This document shows, piece after piece, positions 21,010-29,769 of a DNA stretch of 64,000 nt. Under the pieces are notes generated by a model that saw only the letters and a list, made by a program, of their open reading frames with translations, was not told the DNA's origin and made no database searches. Every line of letters starts with the position of its first letter. Within the stretch, counting starts at the first letter, position 1. The stretch lies in contig CALOCN010000008.1 in NCBI GenBank assembly GCA_942491735.1, forward strand, positions 310,001-374,000, given 5' to 3'. Both the position numbers and the translations under genes were made by a program. The DNA comes from CALOCN01 sp942491735 (GTDB taxonomy: Bacteria > Eisenbacteria > RBG-16-71-46 > JABDJR01).

Positions 21010-22023
21010 GTGTCGGTATATTCAAACCGGGCCGCGGGGGCTACGGACGGGGCGGCGGCGTACATCGCGGCAGTGCTTGAGTTGGTCGGAGACCGAGACC
21101 CATTGACGATCCTCGGGTCGACCGTCTCCTGGTGCCGCGACACGACTGAACCCCTCACGGCCGCACAACTCGGCGCTCCCGAGGCCGAGGGAAAGTGGAG
21201 CGTCGCCGCGGTCCTCCAGCATCTCGCGGACTCGGAGTTGGTGTGGGGCTTCCGGCTCCGACTCGTCCTGTCTGAAGATCGGCCGGTGCTCACCGGCTTC
21301 GACCAGGATCTCTGGGGGGCGCGTCTGGGCTACGGCGACGCTGATCGTGCCGAGGCGCTGTCCATGTTTTCAGCGCTCCGGTCGGCGAATCTCAGGCTAT
21401 TGTCTCGAGCATCGTCCTCCGACCTCGACCGGGTTGGTGTGCACAACGAGCGCGGTGAAGAAAGCATCCGGTACATGATGCGGCTGTACGGAGGGCACGA
21501 CCTGGTCCACCGGAGGCAGCTTGAGCGGCTAGTCGATCGGTTGACCCCGGAGCCGCCCGTGACTGTCGAGGTGATTCTCGAGGCAACAAGAACGGTGAAG
21601 GTCCGCCCCGACTTCACCGCGCATGTCGCACAACATGGCTTCTGCTTGGACAAGACAGTAGAAGAGGCGACACATACCTACTCAACCCACTACCTCTGTG
21701 GCAAGAACGCCATTGGCGATACGGGCTTGCAGGTCAACTTTGCTGTCTCGAACGACGGCGCCCTGAACTCATCCTTGACAACCAGGAACGAGCTCTACGT
21801 CGCGCACTTCAGGGAGGAGCTGAAGAGTTTTGGCTTCAAAGAGACGCACAAGGACCCGGACCGCTCCGGAGCGGTCTGGCTCGCATCCAAGGAGAATTCG
21901 CAGGTCTCCGTCATGTGGGAGGAACTCAAGCGGGACGATGGAAAGCTGCTCTGGCACATAGGCTTCGTGTGGCGGCTTAGTGATCTACCCGCGCGCCCTC
22001 AGACTCCCACGAGTCCTGGTTGA
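21010..22023 (+). CDS. DinB-family protein with unusual C-terminal extension
   Basis: About 337 residues from the GTG at 21010 (GGAG upstream). Residues ~20-190 form a DinB/YfiT-like four-helix domain: WSVAAVLQHLADSELVWGFR, and YMMRLYGGHDLVHRRQLERL, whose His residues are metal ligands in the family. The last ~140 residues are a different domain with two cysteines (GFCLD, HYLCGK) and a strand-rich end (WLASKENSQVSVMWEE), which I do not recognise. Such a fusion may have arisen by joining two cassette genes. Function unknown; some DinB proteins are thiol transferases. Confidence 0.72.
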   Translation: MSVYSNRAAGATDGAAAYIAAVLELVGDRDPLTILGSTVSWCRDTTEPLTAAQLGAPEAEGKWSVAAVLQHLADSELVWGFRLRLVLSEDRPVLTGFDQDLWGARLGYGDADRAEALSMFSALRSANLRLLSRASSSDLDRVGVHNERGEESIRYMMRLYGGHDLVHRRQLERLVDRLTPEPPVTVEVILEATRTVKVRPDFTAHVAQHGFCLDKTVEEATHTYSTHYLCGKNAIGDTGLQVNFAVSNDGALNSSLTTRNELYVAHFREELKSFGFKETHKDPDRSGAVWLASKENSQVSVMWEELKRDDGKLLWHIGFVWRLSDLPARPQTPTSPG

Positions 22024-22085
22024 GGAGAGCCGGCGCGGCTAGGATCTTGCTGCAGATCCAGGTTGTTACACCGGCGAGAGCTTTG

Positions 22086-22165
22086 GTCCCGCTTCTGTTG
22101 AAGTGGAAGGACATTGTTCGGGTGTAAGGGCCGAAAGGCTTGCGCCTGATCAAAGGGTCACGACG
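22086..22165 (+). pseudogene. Fragment of a RelE-like toxin gene
   Basis: GAAGTGGAAGGACATTGT and the following ~60 bp match the toxin fragment at 17252-17320 at roughly three positions in four, with a stop (TAA) and a small deletion. No start, no end, and no antitoxin. Remnant of a lost toxin-antitoxin cassette. Confidence 0.65.
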
Positions 22166-22185
22166 TACCACAAAGGAGAGAGCCA

Positions 22186-22713
22186 TTGGCCCACAATGCA
22201 AAGGCCAGAGCTGCAACGGTGATTCCGACCCTGCGATACAACGATCCAGCAGCAGCGATCGATTGGCTCTGCGAGGCTTTCGGATTCGAGAGGCACCTTG
22301 TCGTTCCCGGTGAAGACGGCACCATCGTGCACGCGCAGCTCGTCTTCGGGAACGGCATGGTAATGCTCGGTCCTGCACGCGCGAGCGAATTCGACGATCT
22401 TCAGAAGCCGCCTAGCGCTCTCGGTGGGGCCGTATCCCAGAGTCCGTACATCATCGTCGATGACGCCGACAAACACTACGCACGAGCTGTGGCTGCGGGC
22501 GCAGAGATCGGGATTGAAATCAAGGACGAGGACTACGGGGGCCGGGGCTACTCTTGCCGCGATCCGGAAGGGCACGTGTGGAACTTCGGCACGCCCCTGG
22601 GCGTTTTGGGCTCCACCGCCACCGCTCGACGCCCAGTACCCCATGATCCCGAAGAGATCGCTGTAGACGGCCATCCCCCGGACCGGTCGGATCCGAGGAT
22701 GTATTCGATATAG
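22186..22713 (+). CDS. VOC-family (glyoxalase-like) protein
   Basis: A 175-residue protein starting at TTG with a good AAGGAGAGAG site. ATVIPTLRYNDPAAAIDWLCEAFGF is the first half of the VOC fold and SCRDPEGHVWNFGTP near residue 125-140 the last strand with the metal-ligand Glu position. The family normally ends here; the extra ~30 residues are poor in structure and lie over the 3' end of the gene on the other strand, suggesting a rearranged end. Substrate unknown (isomerases, dioxygenases and resistance proteins share the fold). Confidence 0.75.
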   Translation: MAHNAKARAATVIPTLRYNDPAAAIDWLCEAFGFERHLVVPGEDGTIVHAQLVFGNGMVMLGPARASEFDDLQKPPSALGGAVSQSPYIIVDDADKHYARAVAAGAEIGIEIKDEDYGGRGYSCRDPEGHVWNFGTPLGVLGSTATARRPVPHDPEEIAVDGHPPDRSDPRMYSI

Positions 22714-23375
22714 GCGCTAGCATCGACCGTTCCGGAGCCTGCCGTTCCTCCTAGTCCAATAGTGGCGTATGCAGCCATCGTCCCATCCACCTGGGTAAGG
22801 GGTAGCACTGAGAACGTCTGGATCTCTCTGTCTAAGCTCTGCATCTCAGACGCACCCACGCTCCCGGCGATTGCCTGAAAGATAGCCACGTCGCCTATTG
22901 TACCGATTGAGATGTGCAATGATGCCGCTGAGGTCGCTCTTGTCTCCGGGGTTCCGGTCGCACTGGCCCAGCCTGAGACAGTGACTTCGATTGGCACCGC
23001 CATCTCGGGGGCTGGAGGCGTGGTCTTTGGCACGATCTGGATGTGCCAAGTGATTCTACTGTCGGCTAGTCCGAACAAGTTCACGGGAAGCTCGGCAGAA
23101 CCGGTCAGCTCGGAGGTCACGGCTGGCGGACCTGAACTATTGTAGATGACCGAGCTGGTGACGCTGGCAGACGACGAGTGGACTCCGGCTGCAATGGTCT
23201 CTGGGTTGGATGCCGTTTCACCCTCTTGATTGTCGCGCTGCCCATCGACTTCAGCGATGCACCATTCGGTCCAATTAGCTTCGGGGAGTTCAGCTGAGAC
23301 CGGCAGAGCCAGAAGAAAGGTGGAGACGACCATGGCCAAGAGGGTCAGGTTCGAGCGAAAGTGTGAGTCCCTCAT
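22548..23375 (-). CDS. Secreted protein of unknown function
   Basis: A 275-residue protein with a signal peptide (hydrophobic residues 8-27 ending VSA) and GGGAGG five bases before the ATG. The mature part is rich in Ser, Thr, Ala and Gly with alternating hydrophobic residues, typical of an extracellular beta-rich protein. The last ~50 residues lie opposite the 3' end of the VOC gene (166-bp tail-to-tail overlap) and look unlike the rest, so the true C-terminus may have been replaced. No family recognised. Confidence 0.6.
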   Translation of the reverse strand: MRDSHFRSNLTLLAMVVSTFLLALPVSAELPEANWTEWCIAEVDGQRDNQEGETASNPETIAAGVHSSSASVTSSVIYNSSGPPAVTSELTGSAELPVNLFGLADSRITWHIQIVPKTTPPAPEMAVPIEVTVSGWASATGTPETRATSAASLHISIGTIGDVAIFQAIAGSVGASEMQSLDREIQTFSVLPLTQVDGTMAAYATIGLGGTAGSGTVDASAYIEYILGSDRSGGWPSTAISSGSWGTGRRAVAVEPKTPRGVPKFHTCPSGSRQE

Positions 23376-23651
23376 AAGGACCTCCCAGAACAGCCCTAGA
23401 CTTCACGTTCATGGTATACGCGTCAATGTGATAGCGTCAACAAGCCTCGTGGGATTGCGTAACCAGCTGGCCAATCCGCAGGAGCCATCCCAGCCCAACG
23501 GCGTTCCATGCCTCACGAGCACGTCGCGTTCGCCCTTTGCGATAGTCCGGCTCCGAACTGACGACGCACACCAGTTCATCATTCGTCCTGCCTTCATAGT
23601 TGCGAATCGACCATCGGTTCTCTTAACCCGCCGGTCCGGCGTTGATACCCT

Positions 23652-26363
23652 TCATCGGGCGGCGACAATGAGCTTCGCGGTTCGGGTGCTCTCGCGACCC
23701 GATAGCCTCACGAAGTAGATGCCGGGCCCAACACGGCCTCCACCGTCATTCTGCAGATCCCAGGTCCACTGAGTCCTGCCTTCCCGGGTTTGACCAGACC
23801 AGAGCTTCCGGATCAAAGCCCCCCGGACGTCGAAAACACTCACGTCCACCTTGCCCGGCTGGTCCGCCTGATACGTGATCACTGAGCTCACATGGGCCGG
23901 ATTGGGAAACGCAGTCAGGGTCGTGCCTACTCCAATCGCGGAACCTGTGACCGCAACGGGCCCGTGCCAAGTCATGAGCCCTGTACGACTGAGTTCGACA
24001 ATCCAGTAGTTGATCGCGACGTTCGGCGGTGAACGATCGACGAAGGAGTATGCCTCCCGGTCGACCAGAAGCGCGGAGTTCAAACGAACCCGTTCCGCTC
24101 CGTCGGATTGTCGGTAGACGTGGAACCCTGCGTGGTCTACCGCTGAACTCACAGCCCACTCAATGTGTACATTCTCGCCCACGTACGCTGCTTTCATGTA
24201 GGACAACTCGACTGGAACCTTTGCCGACGGGTCATCCCAGCGCGCAATGAAGCTCGATGGCCTTGCTCCCGCCTCGGTGAACACACCGCCCATGTAGACG
24301 CTTTCCTGGAACACGGTGAACGACTGCACAGCCCCGTTGGCACCTGACCCAAGCGTGTTCCATCCCGCAGAGGGGGAGTAGGACAGCACATAGTGCTCTT
24401 CCCCGGAACCCTCCAGCTTCATGTTGCTCCCGCCGACGCACAGCACCGAAGTTCCCGCGGACTCGAACGAGTACAACTCCGCAAAGCTGTCAAAGAGGCT
24501 GACGGTCACGCCAAGCGATTCGAACACGCCTCCGTTCCACCGGCGGACCGCTTCACGGTCGGCGACGTACAGGACTCCGTCCATGCTTTCTGATGCGTAC
24601 ACGATCGACGTATTGTCGTAGTTGAATCCAGACCACTCGTTACCGTCAAATGCGGCGAGGCTATTGATGGGGCCGGAGTCGGTTGCGATCTCGAAACTAC
24701 CGGCGACTGTCAGCTTGCCATCATGAATGGTCAGGTCCCGGACCTCACCACTGAACTCGGGGAAGCTCCTCCAGGCTGCGCCGTCCCAAAGCGCCAACCC
24801 CGATACGGCACTGTTCCCAATCTGTTGGATAAGCCCACCAATCACGAGTTTTCCGTCAAACCACTCCAAGGCACGCACGGTGCCTGTGATCGCCAAGGAA
24901 GACACGGCCTTCCAGGCTTCGTCCTCGTCGTCCCATACCGCAAGGCGGCTCGTATTGAGCGGTGCAGATTGGGAGAAATCACCGCCTGCGTACAGGTTGC
25001 CGTCACCGCCAACCTTGAGTGCATAGACGGCGGGGTTCTGCCCCACCGTGTTCAGACCGGCACCCATCCTTGACCAGGCTTGGCCGTCCCAGTACGCGAC
25101 GTTGCCGGTCCAGACGCCCTGGTCGGGGGCGGTATGGACTCCCCCGGCATACCGAAACGCCCCCGCAACGACAAGGCCATCCCCGTAGGTGGCTATGGCG
25201 TTCACTCCGCCACCGAGTCCAACGGGGTCCAGGATCCCGTTGCCGAGGGTGACGAACTCATCGTTCCTCAAGAGCGTGAATCCCCTCACCCGCAGGGAGT
25301 CGGAATCGTTGAATCCTCCGCCCAGGTAGAGGCCCGACTCGGTCGAGAGCAGTGAGGAGACATTGGGGTCGAGGTCGGGTCCAACGGAAGCCCAGGCGGA
25401 GTTCTGCCAGACCGCCAGGCCCTTGGCCTCCACACCGTCCACGAGGGAAAAGAGTCCCCCCGCGTAGAGACGATCCATGTGAATCTCAAGATCCACCACC
25501 GCACCACCAAAACCGGCCCCTTCGCCAAACGCGGACCAACCGGCTCCGTCCCACTTCGCCAGGTTGCCGGTCGGAAACACCCCATCGATGGTGTGAAAGC
25601 TTCCTCCAGCCAACATGCTTCCTTCGAAGGCCTCAAGGGTGACGACTTGTCCAACCCCGATGCCCCAGGTGATCCCCACTTGGTCCATGACGACCTCGTC
25701 CCTGACCACGACGAACCACACACCTCCAGCGAAAAGGATGCCTGGACCGGACTCCTGGGGCAAAACCGCCAGTGCAAACACTTCCGCGTCGAGGCCCGAG
25801 CCAAGCTGCCCCCACCCATCCAAGCCCTCGGTTCCATCCCAGTCCGCGATGTTGTTTACGACTTCGTTGAACGCCGTCTCGAACTTTCCCGCAACAACGA
25901 GGCGGCCGTCGTAGACCACCATGGCGGCTACCTTGTCTCCGAAACCGAAACCGGGGCCCTGGATATCTTCCCAAGAGGAACCATCCCACCGGCCAAGGTC
26001 CATTGTTCGGGGACCAATTCCAAGATTCTGCCCGCCAGCTATCAGATTGCCTTTGTACTCAGCGAGGGCCAAGGCGCCAGTTGGGACGGTACGCGTTCGT
26101 TCGCAAGGGTCTTCGCCAAGCGCCCTCGCTCCGTGACCATCCCAAAAGTAAACCCGCCCATCCACACTCCGAAAGGCGACGCCGTCTAAACCGTCGTAGT
26201 TATGCGAAAGCAAGGAGTATGCCCCGCCAGCAAACCCAATCTCCCCAAATGCCCCGGACCATAGCTCGTCCTGGGGGGTGCACTCTTGAGCTTGGGCACC
26301 AACGGACGTCATCGGAAGCATCAACAACAAGCCGAGTCCAACAAGACTACAGGGTGTCATCAC
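23652..26363 (-). CDS. Large secreted repeat protein with FlgD/type IX-like C-terminal domain
   Basis: A 903-residue protein with signal peptide (cleavage near VGAQA). Residues ~50-720 consist of about 12-14 Kelch-like repeats of ~50 residues, each with a LYAGG or LVVAGxF strand, followed by a W-DG-W element (NLAKWDGAGWSAFG). Residues ~730-815 form an Ig-like domain (VELSYMKAAYVGENVHIEWAVSS). The last ~85 residues (LTAFPNPAHVSSVITYQ ... GKVDVSVFDVRGALIRKL ... GPGIYFVRLSG) are the FlgD-like or type IX sorting-like domain common in FCB-group secreted proteins. Probably surface-bound or secreted. Confidence 0.82.
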   Translation of the reverse strand: MMTPCSLVGLGLLLMLPMTSVGAQAQECTPQDELWSGAFGEIGFAGGAYSLLSHNYDGLDGVAFRSVDGRVYFWDGHGARALGEDPCERTRTVPTGALALAEYKGNLIAGGQNLGIGPRTMDLGRWDGSSWEDIQGPGFGFGDKVAAMVVYDGRLVVAGKFETAFNEVVNNIADWDGTEGLDGWGQLGSGLDAEVFALAVLPQESGPGILFAGGVWFVVVRDEVVMDQVGITWGIGVGQVVTLEAFEGSMLAGGSFHTIDGVFPTGNLAKWDGAGWSAFGEGAGFGGAVVDLEIHMDRLYAGGLFSLVDGVEAKGLAVWQNSAWASVGPDLDPNVSSLLSTESGLYLGGGFNDSDSLRVRGFTLLRNDEFVTLGNGILDPVGLGGGVNAIATYGDGLVVAGAFRYAGGVHTAPDQGVWTGNVAYWDGQAWSRMGAGLNTVGQNPAVYALKVGGDGNLYAGGDFSQSAPLNTSRLAVWDDEDEAWKAVSSLAITGTVRALEWFDGKLVIGGLIQQIGNSAVSGLALWDGAAWRSFPEFSGEVRDLTIHDGKLTVAGSFEIATDSGPINSLAAFDGNEWSGFNYDNTSIVYASESMDGVLYVADREAVRRWNGGVFESLGVTVSLFDSFAELYSFESAGTSVLCVGGSNMKLEGSGEEHYVLSYSPSAGWNTLGSGANGAVQSFTVFQESVYMGGVFTEAGARPSSFIARWDDPSAKVPVELSYMKAAYVGENVHIEWAVSSAVDHAGFHVYRQSDGAERVRLNSALLVDREAYSFVDRSPPNVAINYWIVELSRTGLMTWHGPVAVTGSAIGVGTTLTAFPNPAHVSSVITYQADQPGKVDVSVFDVRGALIRKLWSGQTREGRTQWTWDLQNDGGGRVGPGIYFVRLSGRESTRTAKLIVAAR

Positions 26364-26808
26364 TTGTCCTCTCTCTGCGACGCTGTCAACGAGTTCTCGG
26401 AAATCCGGTCACTACCCCTCAAGGCGAAGAACATCCCAACAACCGGACACGGAGCGGGATGGGACGCAGGCGAAACACATCTTGGCGACATCAATCACCG
26501 ATGTCTGTGAGATCGACACCGATTGAACACTTCGGAGCGCCTGAGGTGGGCGTGATTGGTGCGGGAGTGGGTGATATCATCGGGCGGTTCGGGGCGAGAC
26601 CGGACCCCGGGAAACAGACCGTGCGACAAAGCGGATCCGGCTGAGCCCCTTCTGCTTGGACGATGCTGCGGCTGTGGTGTGCTTTCTTGCCCGTGCAATA
26701 GCTGGTCATGGGCTCGAAGAGAAGCTGGAATTCTCGATGGTCGACTTGGATTTGGAGCAAGTGTGAAACGAGGCGCTCGCGTTCGCGCTTGGGAAGCGGG
26801 CCGACCGA
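26364..26808. other. 445-bp stretch without a recognised gene
   Basis: The divergent region between the large secreted protein and the next gene. Both strands contain short open frames, none with a family resemblance or a supporting ribosome binding site. No attC arms are visible. It must hold the promoters of the two flanking genes, but no convincing -35/-10 pair was found. Confidence 0.5.
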
Positions 26809-27306
26809 ATGGAGAACAGAGTGACACCTTTTGTGCCAAGAGACTTTCAGGTGCCCGTGGTACTGGAAACGGCGGACTTCCGACTTCGCATGCTTACCGT
26901 ACACGACGTTGTGAAGGACTTTGACGCGGTCATCACGAGTGTCGACCATCTCAAGACCATATGGCCGGGAGGAAAGTGGCCAGAGGGTCTCACTCTTGAG
27001 CAAAACCTGATCGATTTGGGGTGGCATCAGAAGGAGTTCCAGACCCGACGTTCGTTCGCCTATACCGTCGTCTCACCCTCGGAGCACACCGTGAAGGGTT
27101 GCGTGTACATAGAACCCACCCGCAAGAGGGGCTACGACGCCGAGATTCACCTCTGGGTACGGCAGAGCGAGCTTGAGAATGGCCTTGAGGATCGGCTCTA
27201 CGATGTAGTCCAGAAGTGGGTCGCCACGGAATGGCCCTTCGAGAATGCGGCGTTCCCGGGACGGAGCATCAATTGGGATAGCTGGTCCAATACTCCTGGC
27301 AGCTGA
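26809..27306 (+). CDS. GNAT-fold acetyltransferase-like protein
   Basis: A 165-residue protein. The first part (VVLETADFRLRMLTVHDVVKDFDAV) resembles the first strand and helix of GNAT acetyltransferases, and FAYTVVSPSEHTVKGCVYIEPTRKRGYDAEIHLWVR corresponds to the central strands 2-4 of the fold. The acetyl-CoA loop (Q/R-x-x-G-x-G/A) is not seen, so activity is doubtful. The stop is 8 bases before attC-like sequence begins. Single-gene cassette at the end of the array. Confidence 0.6.
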   Translation: MENRVTPFVPRDFQVPVVLETADFRLRMLTVHDVVKDFDAVITSVDHLKTIWPGGKWPEGLTLEQNLIDLGWHQKEFQTRRSFAYTVVSPSEHTVKGCVYIEPTRKRGYDAEIHLWVRQSELENGLEDRLYDVVQKWVATEWPFENAAFPGRSINWDSWSNTPGS

Positions 27307-27416
27307 CGGGTCTCCCCCGTCATGCCCCCGCAGTGTGAGCGTGGTGGTATATTGGAGCCCGAAGCGGGCCAGGGCCGCGCCAGACCAGCCCGCAGCGGAG
27401 ATCATGAACGTCGGGC
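27299..27416 (+). other. attC site 23, last recognisable site of the array (degenerate)
   Basis: From GCAGCTGACGGGTCTCCCCCG through TATATTGGAGCCCGAAGCGG to a degenerate 3' core GTCGGGC (27410-27416). The 5' core is not clear. It marks the right-hand limit of the cassette array. Confidence 0.75.
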
Positions 27417-27448
27417 GGCGCGAGGCGAACGAAGGAAGGTGTGACGCA

Positions 27449-27754
27449 ATGGCGAACGAAGGCTTTCACGAGGAGACAGCGGATCTCTCGGATGACACCC
27501 GAGACATGCATCGAGCCATCCAATCGCTGATGGAGGAACTCGAAGCCGTAGACTGGTACAACCAACGGGTCGACGCGTGTAAGGACGAGAATCTCAAGGC
27601 GATTCTTGCCCATAATCGAGATGAAGAGAAAGAACACGCTGCGATGGTGCTCGAGTGGATCCGGCGCAAGGACTCGACGTTCTCAAAGGAACTGAAGGAC
27701 TACCTCTTCACCGAGAAGCCCATCGCCAAGCTCGAATCCGAACACAAGGGGTAG
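27449..27754 (+). CDS. Encapsulated-ferritin-like protein (EncFtn family), no cargo peptide
   Basis: A 101-residue two-helix protein. DDTRDMHRAIQSLMEELEAVDWY and KAILAHNRDEEKEHAAMVLEWIRR are the two helices of EncFtn, with the Glu and E-x-x-H metal-binding residues of the ferroxidase centre. EncFtn is normally packed inside encapsulin shells through a C-terminal targeting peptide (often LTVGSL-like). Here the protein ends KLESEHKG soon after YLFTEKP and lacks it, and no encapsulin gene is nearby. GAAGGAAGG precedes the ATG. It lies just after the last attC site. Confidence 0.85.
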   Translation: MANEGFHEETADLSDDTRDMHRAIQSLMEELEAVDWYNQRVDACKDENLKAILAHNRDEEKEHAAMVLEWIRRKDSTFSKELKDYLFTEKPIAKLESEHKG

Positions 27755-27823
27755 TGGGCCCTGCCCCACCATGCTAGCCCGCAAGCGACTCTTGGAACGA
27801 CGTATTCAATCGAAGGAGGAAGC

Positions 27824-27925
27824 ATGATCGACCATACCTTGGACACGGAACACGCAGTCCTGTACGTGCGACCGAAGTCGGCGCTCCAGGTGGGCGACTT
27901 TGCACAACTCGCTGAATCCGTCTGA
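27824..27925 (+). pseudogene. Truncated STAS/SpoIIAA-like gene
   Basis: A start with a strong AAGGAGG site gives only 33 codons, MIDHTLDTEHAVLYVRPKS..., which match the first strand and helix of SpoIIAA-like (DUF3478) proteins of ~115-120 residues. The frame then ends. A 3' truncated copy. Confidence 0.65.
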
Positions 27926-27952
27926 AAGGCGTAGCCAACCAGGGATCGAACC

Positions 27953-28723
27953 ATGACCCATCCCCTTGTCCGAGGCGTCGGCGGTGTCCACAGCGCCGAT
28001 ATCGCCGTCCCCGAACACGATCGCGAACTGAGCTTCTACTCACGCGTCCTGACCACGGGTGAGCATCCACTGTGGCGGGACGATCTGATGAACAATCTGG
28101 GAATGCCGATCATCGGTCTCGGCGCCCGCAGCGCGGAGTACGAGAAGCTACCGCTGCAATGGATGCCGCACATCCAGGTCGCCGATGTCGCAACCAGTGT
28201 CGCACGTGCGCGGGAACTGCGTGGGAACGAGTTCATGCATTCCAAAGGCGACGACGGGGTGAGTCAGTGGGCTGTTCTGATCGATCCCAATGGGGCGGCG
28301 TTCGGGGTCGTACCGGTCGACCCTGCGTCGCGTGAAGCCGGGGATCGCTCGGGTTGCATTTCGTGGCTCAACCTCACGGTCCCCGACGCATTGGCAACCG
28401 GGGACTTCTACCGCCAGGTCGTGGGCTGGTCGGTGCAAGACATCGAGGTGGAGAACACGAAAGATGTCTACATCGACTACAACATGCGCGCCGAGGACGG
28501 GAAGCCGGTGGCGAAAGTCTGTCACGCACGCGGCGAGAACCTGGGCCTGCCGCCGGTCTGGCTGCTATACCTCCCTGTCGGGGATCTCCCCGAGAGCCTT
28601 CGTCGTGTGCGAGAGGGCGGGGGTAAGATCATCCAGGCGACACCGGAAGCAGATGGGACATACGCGTCTGCCGTTGTCCAGGACCCGGTGGGGGTGTATC
28701 TGGCTTTGAGTTCGCCGTTCTGA
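27953..28723 (+). CDS. Two-domain VOC-family protein
   Basis: A 256-residue protein made of two VOC half-barrels. Domain 1 (~8-122): GVHSADIAVPEHDRELSFYSRVL and WAVLIDPNGAAFGVVP. Domain 2 (~130-256): ISWLNLTVPDALATGDFYRQVVGW and SAVVQDPVGVYLALSSPF. Such tandem VOC proteins include glyoxalases and oxygenases of unknown substrate. Weak ribosome binding site. Complete. Confidence 0.85.
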   Translation: MTHPLVRGVGGVHSADIAVPEHDRELSFYSRVLTTGEHPLWRDDLMNNLGMPIIGLGARSAEYEKLPLQWMPHIQVADVATSVARARELRGNEFMHSKGDDGVSQWAVLIDPNGAAFGVVPVDPASREAGDRSGCISWLNLTVPDALATGDFYRQVVGWSVQDIEVENTKDVYIDYNMRAEDGKPVAKVCHARGENLGLPPVWLLYLPVGDLPESLRRVREGGGKIIQATPEADGTYASAVVQDPVGVYLALSSPF

Positions 28724-28744
28724 TCGGTGCCTGGGGAGTGTGCG

Positions 28745-28918
28745 ATGACGAGAGTCGTGCTGCGTGAGATAACCAAAGAGAATTTCCATGAGTGCATACG
28801 TCTTCAGGTAGCGGAAGATCAGGTCAACAACGTGGCCAGCAATGTGTACTCGTTGGCCCAGGCAAAGGTCAATCCAAGGCTTGTCCCTCTTGCTATCTAC
28901 GATGGATCCATCCTGGGA
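28745..28918 (+). pseudogene. Truncated GNAT acetyltransferase gene (diamine acetyltransferase-like)
   Basis: The first 58 codons, VVLREITKENFHECIRLQVAEDQ and NVYSLAQAKVNPRLVPLAIYD, closely resemble the start of spermidine/diamine N-acetyltransferases (SpeG/BltD-like, ~150-160 residues). After about 28918 homology ends; the frame runs on for ~38 codons of unrelated sequence to 29035. The acetyl-CoA-binding half is missing. Confidence 0.75.
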
Positions 28919-29031
28919 AGGGAACCGCGGCCCGGTGAGAAGGTGTTACGAATGGAATCGTCACCAACGGCTCTGTGCGGGCGCCTACTTGCTGGTTCGC
29001 GGCCAGAGGTTCCAACCATAGCCAGCGCTTC

Positions 29032-29769
29032 ATGAAGTCACTGGTTGCCACTGGTCTGGCCGTGCTCATGGTCGCCGCCGCCGCAATGTGCGGGTGCCGT
29101 GGGGAGTCGACGATCGACCAGCGCAGCGCGGCAATCGACCCCACCGTGGTCGGGCAATTGCTGTTGCCGCGTGGATCAGGAAGCCGCGGAGTCGAGGTGC
29201 TGGTTGAGGTCGAACCGCACGATGGTGTACCTCAAACCGTGTGGGTGCTGTTCGATGAGCAAGGGCGCTTTTCTCGCACCTTCCGGGCAACGCCGACCCG
29301 CATCAAAGTCACCGCGGGTGGCCGCGAGATCCATCGAATCGACCCCGGGGATATGCCCGGGGTCAATCTATCCGGCGAGATCGACCTGGGGTCGATCGAC
29401 CTCCGCGAACGGTTGGTGCGGCATCGCCTGGTGGTACGGGCGGCCGACGACAGCCCACCGGACACCGTCAGGGTGGCAATGTGGTTTGGGCCTCCTCCGG
29501 TTGGGCCCGAAGGTGAACCCGTGTCCCTGGGGTCCAGACAGTTCCCACCGGTGGCCCTGGGTAGCGAGTTGGAGTGGCTACTGCCACACGAGGCGCAAGA
29601 AGTCTACTTCCTGGTCGAACGCCCCGCCGGGCCGGGCCGTGGAACCGAGTGGCGCAGTGGGCAACAGAGTCTGTTTGGCCCATTCAGTTCAACGGACCTG
29701 CCAAAGGATCTGGTAGTGGAACCGCGGGTGAGCGCTTCGCCGATCCGATCGCCGTCAACCTCGCCTTGA
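29032..29769 (+). CDS. Lipoprotein of unknown function
   Basis: A 245-residue protein from the ATG at 29032; the frame is open earlier but this start gives a lipoprotein signal (VLMVAAAAMCGC). The mature part begins with a transthyretin-like stretch (VEVLVEVEPHDGVPQTVWVLFDEQGRFSRTF) suggesting a carboxypeptidase-regulatory-like beta domain. The C-terminus overlaps the convergent next gene by 15 bp. No further family assignment. Confidence 0.65.
   Translation: MKSLVATGLAVLMVAAAAMCGCRGESTIDQRSAAIDPTVVGQLLLPRGSGSRGVEVLVEVEPHDGVPQTVWVLFDEQGRFSRTFRATPTRIKVTAGGREIHRIDPGDMPGVNLSGEIDLGSIDLRERLVRHRLVVRAADDSPPDTVRVAMWFGPPPVGPEGEPVSLGSRQFPPVALGSELEWLLPHEAQEVYFLVERPAGPGRGTEWRSGQQSLFGPFSSTDLPKDLVVEPRVSASPIRSPSTSP

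Noticed and set aside
23376..23651. Short minus-strand frames between the two secreted protein genes
   Set aside because: Neither frame has a suitable start or family resemblance; left as intergenic without visible features.
1..27416. CRISPR array as explanation for the repeats
   Set aside because: Repeats are 130-137 bp and separated by genes of varied length; they have attC cores and arms, not short direct repeats with uniform spacers.
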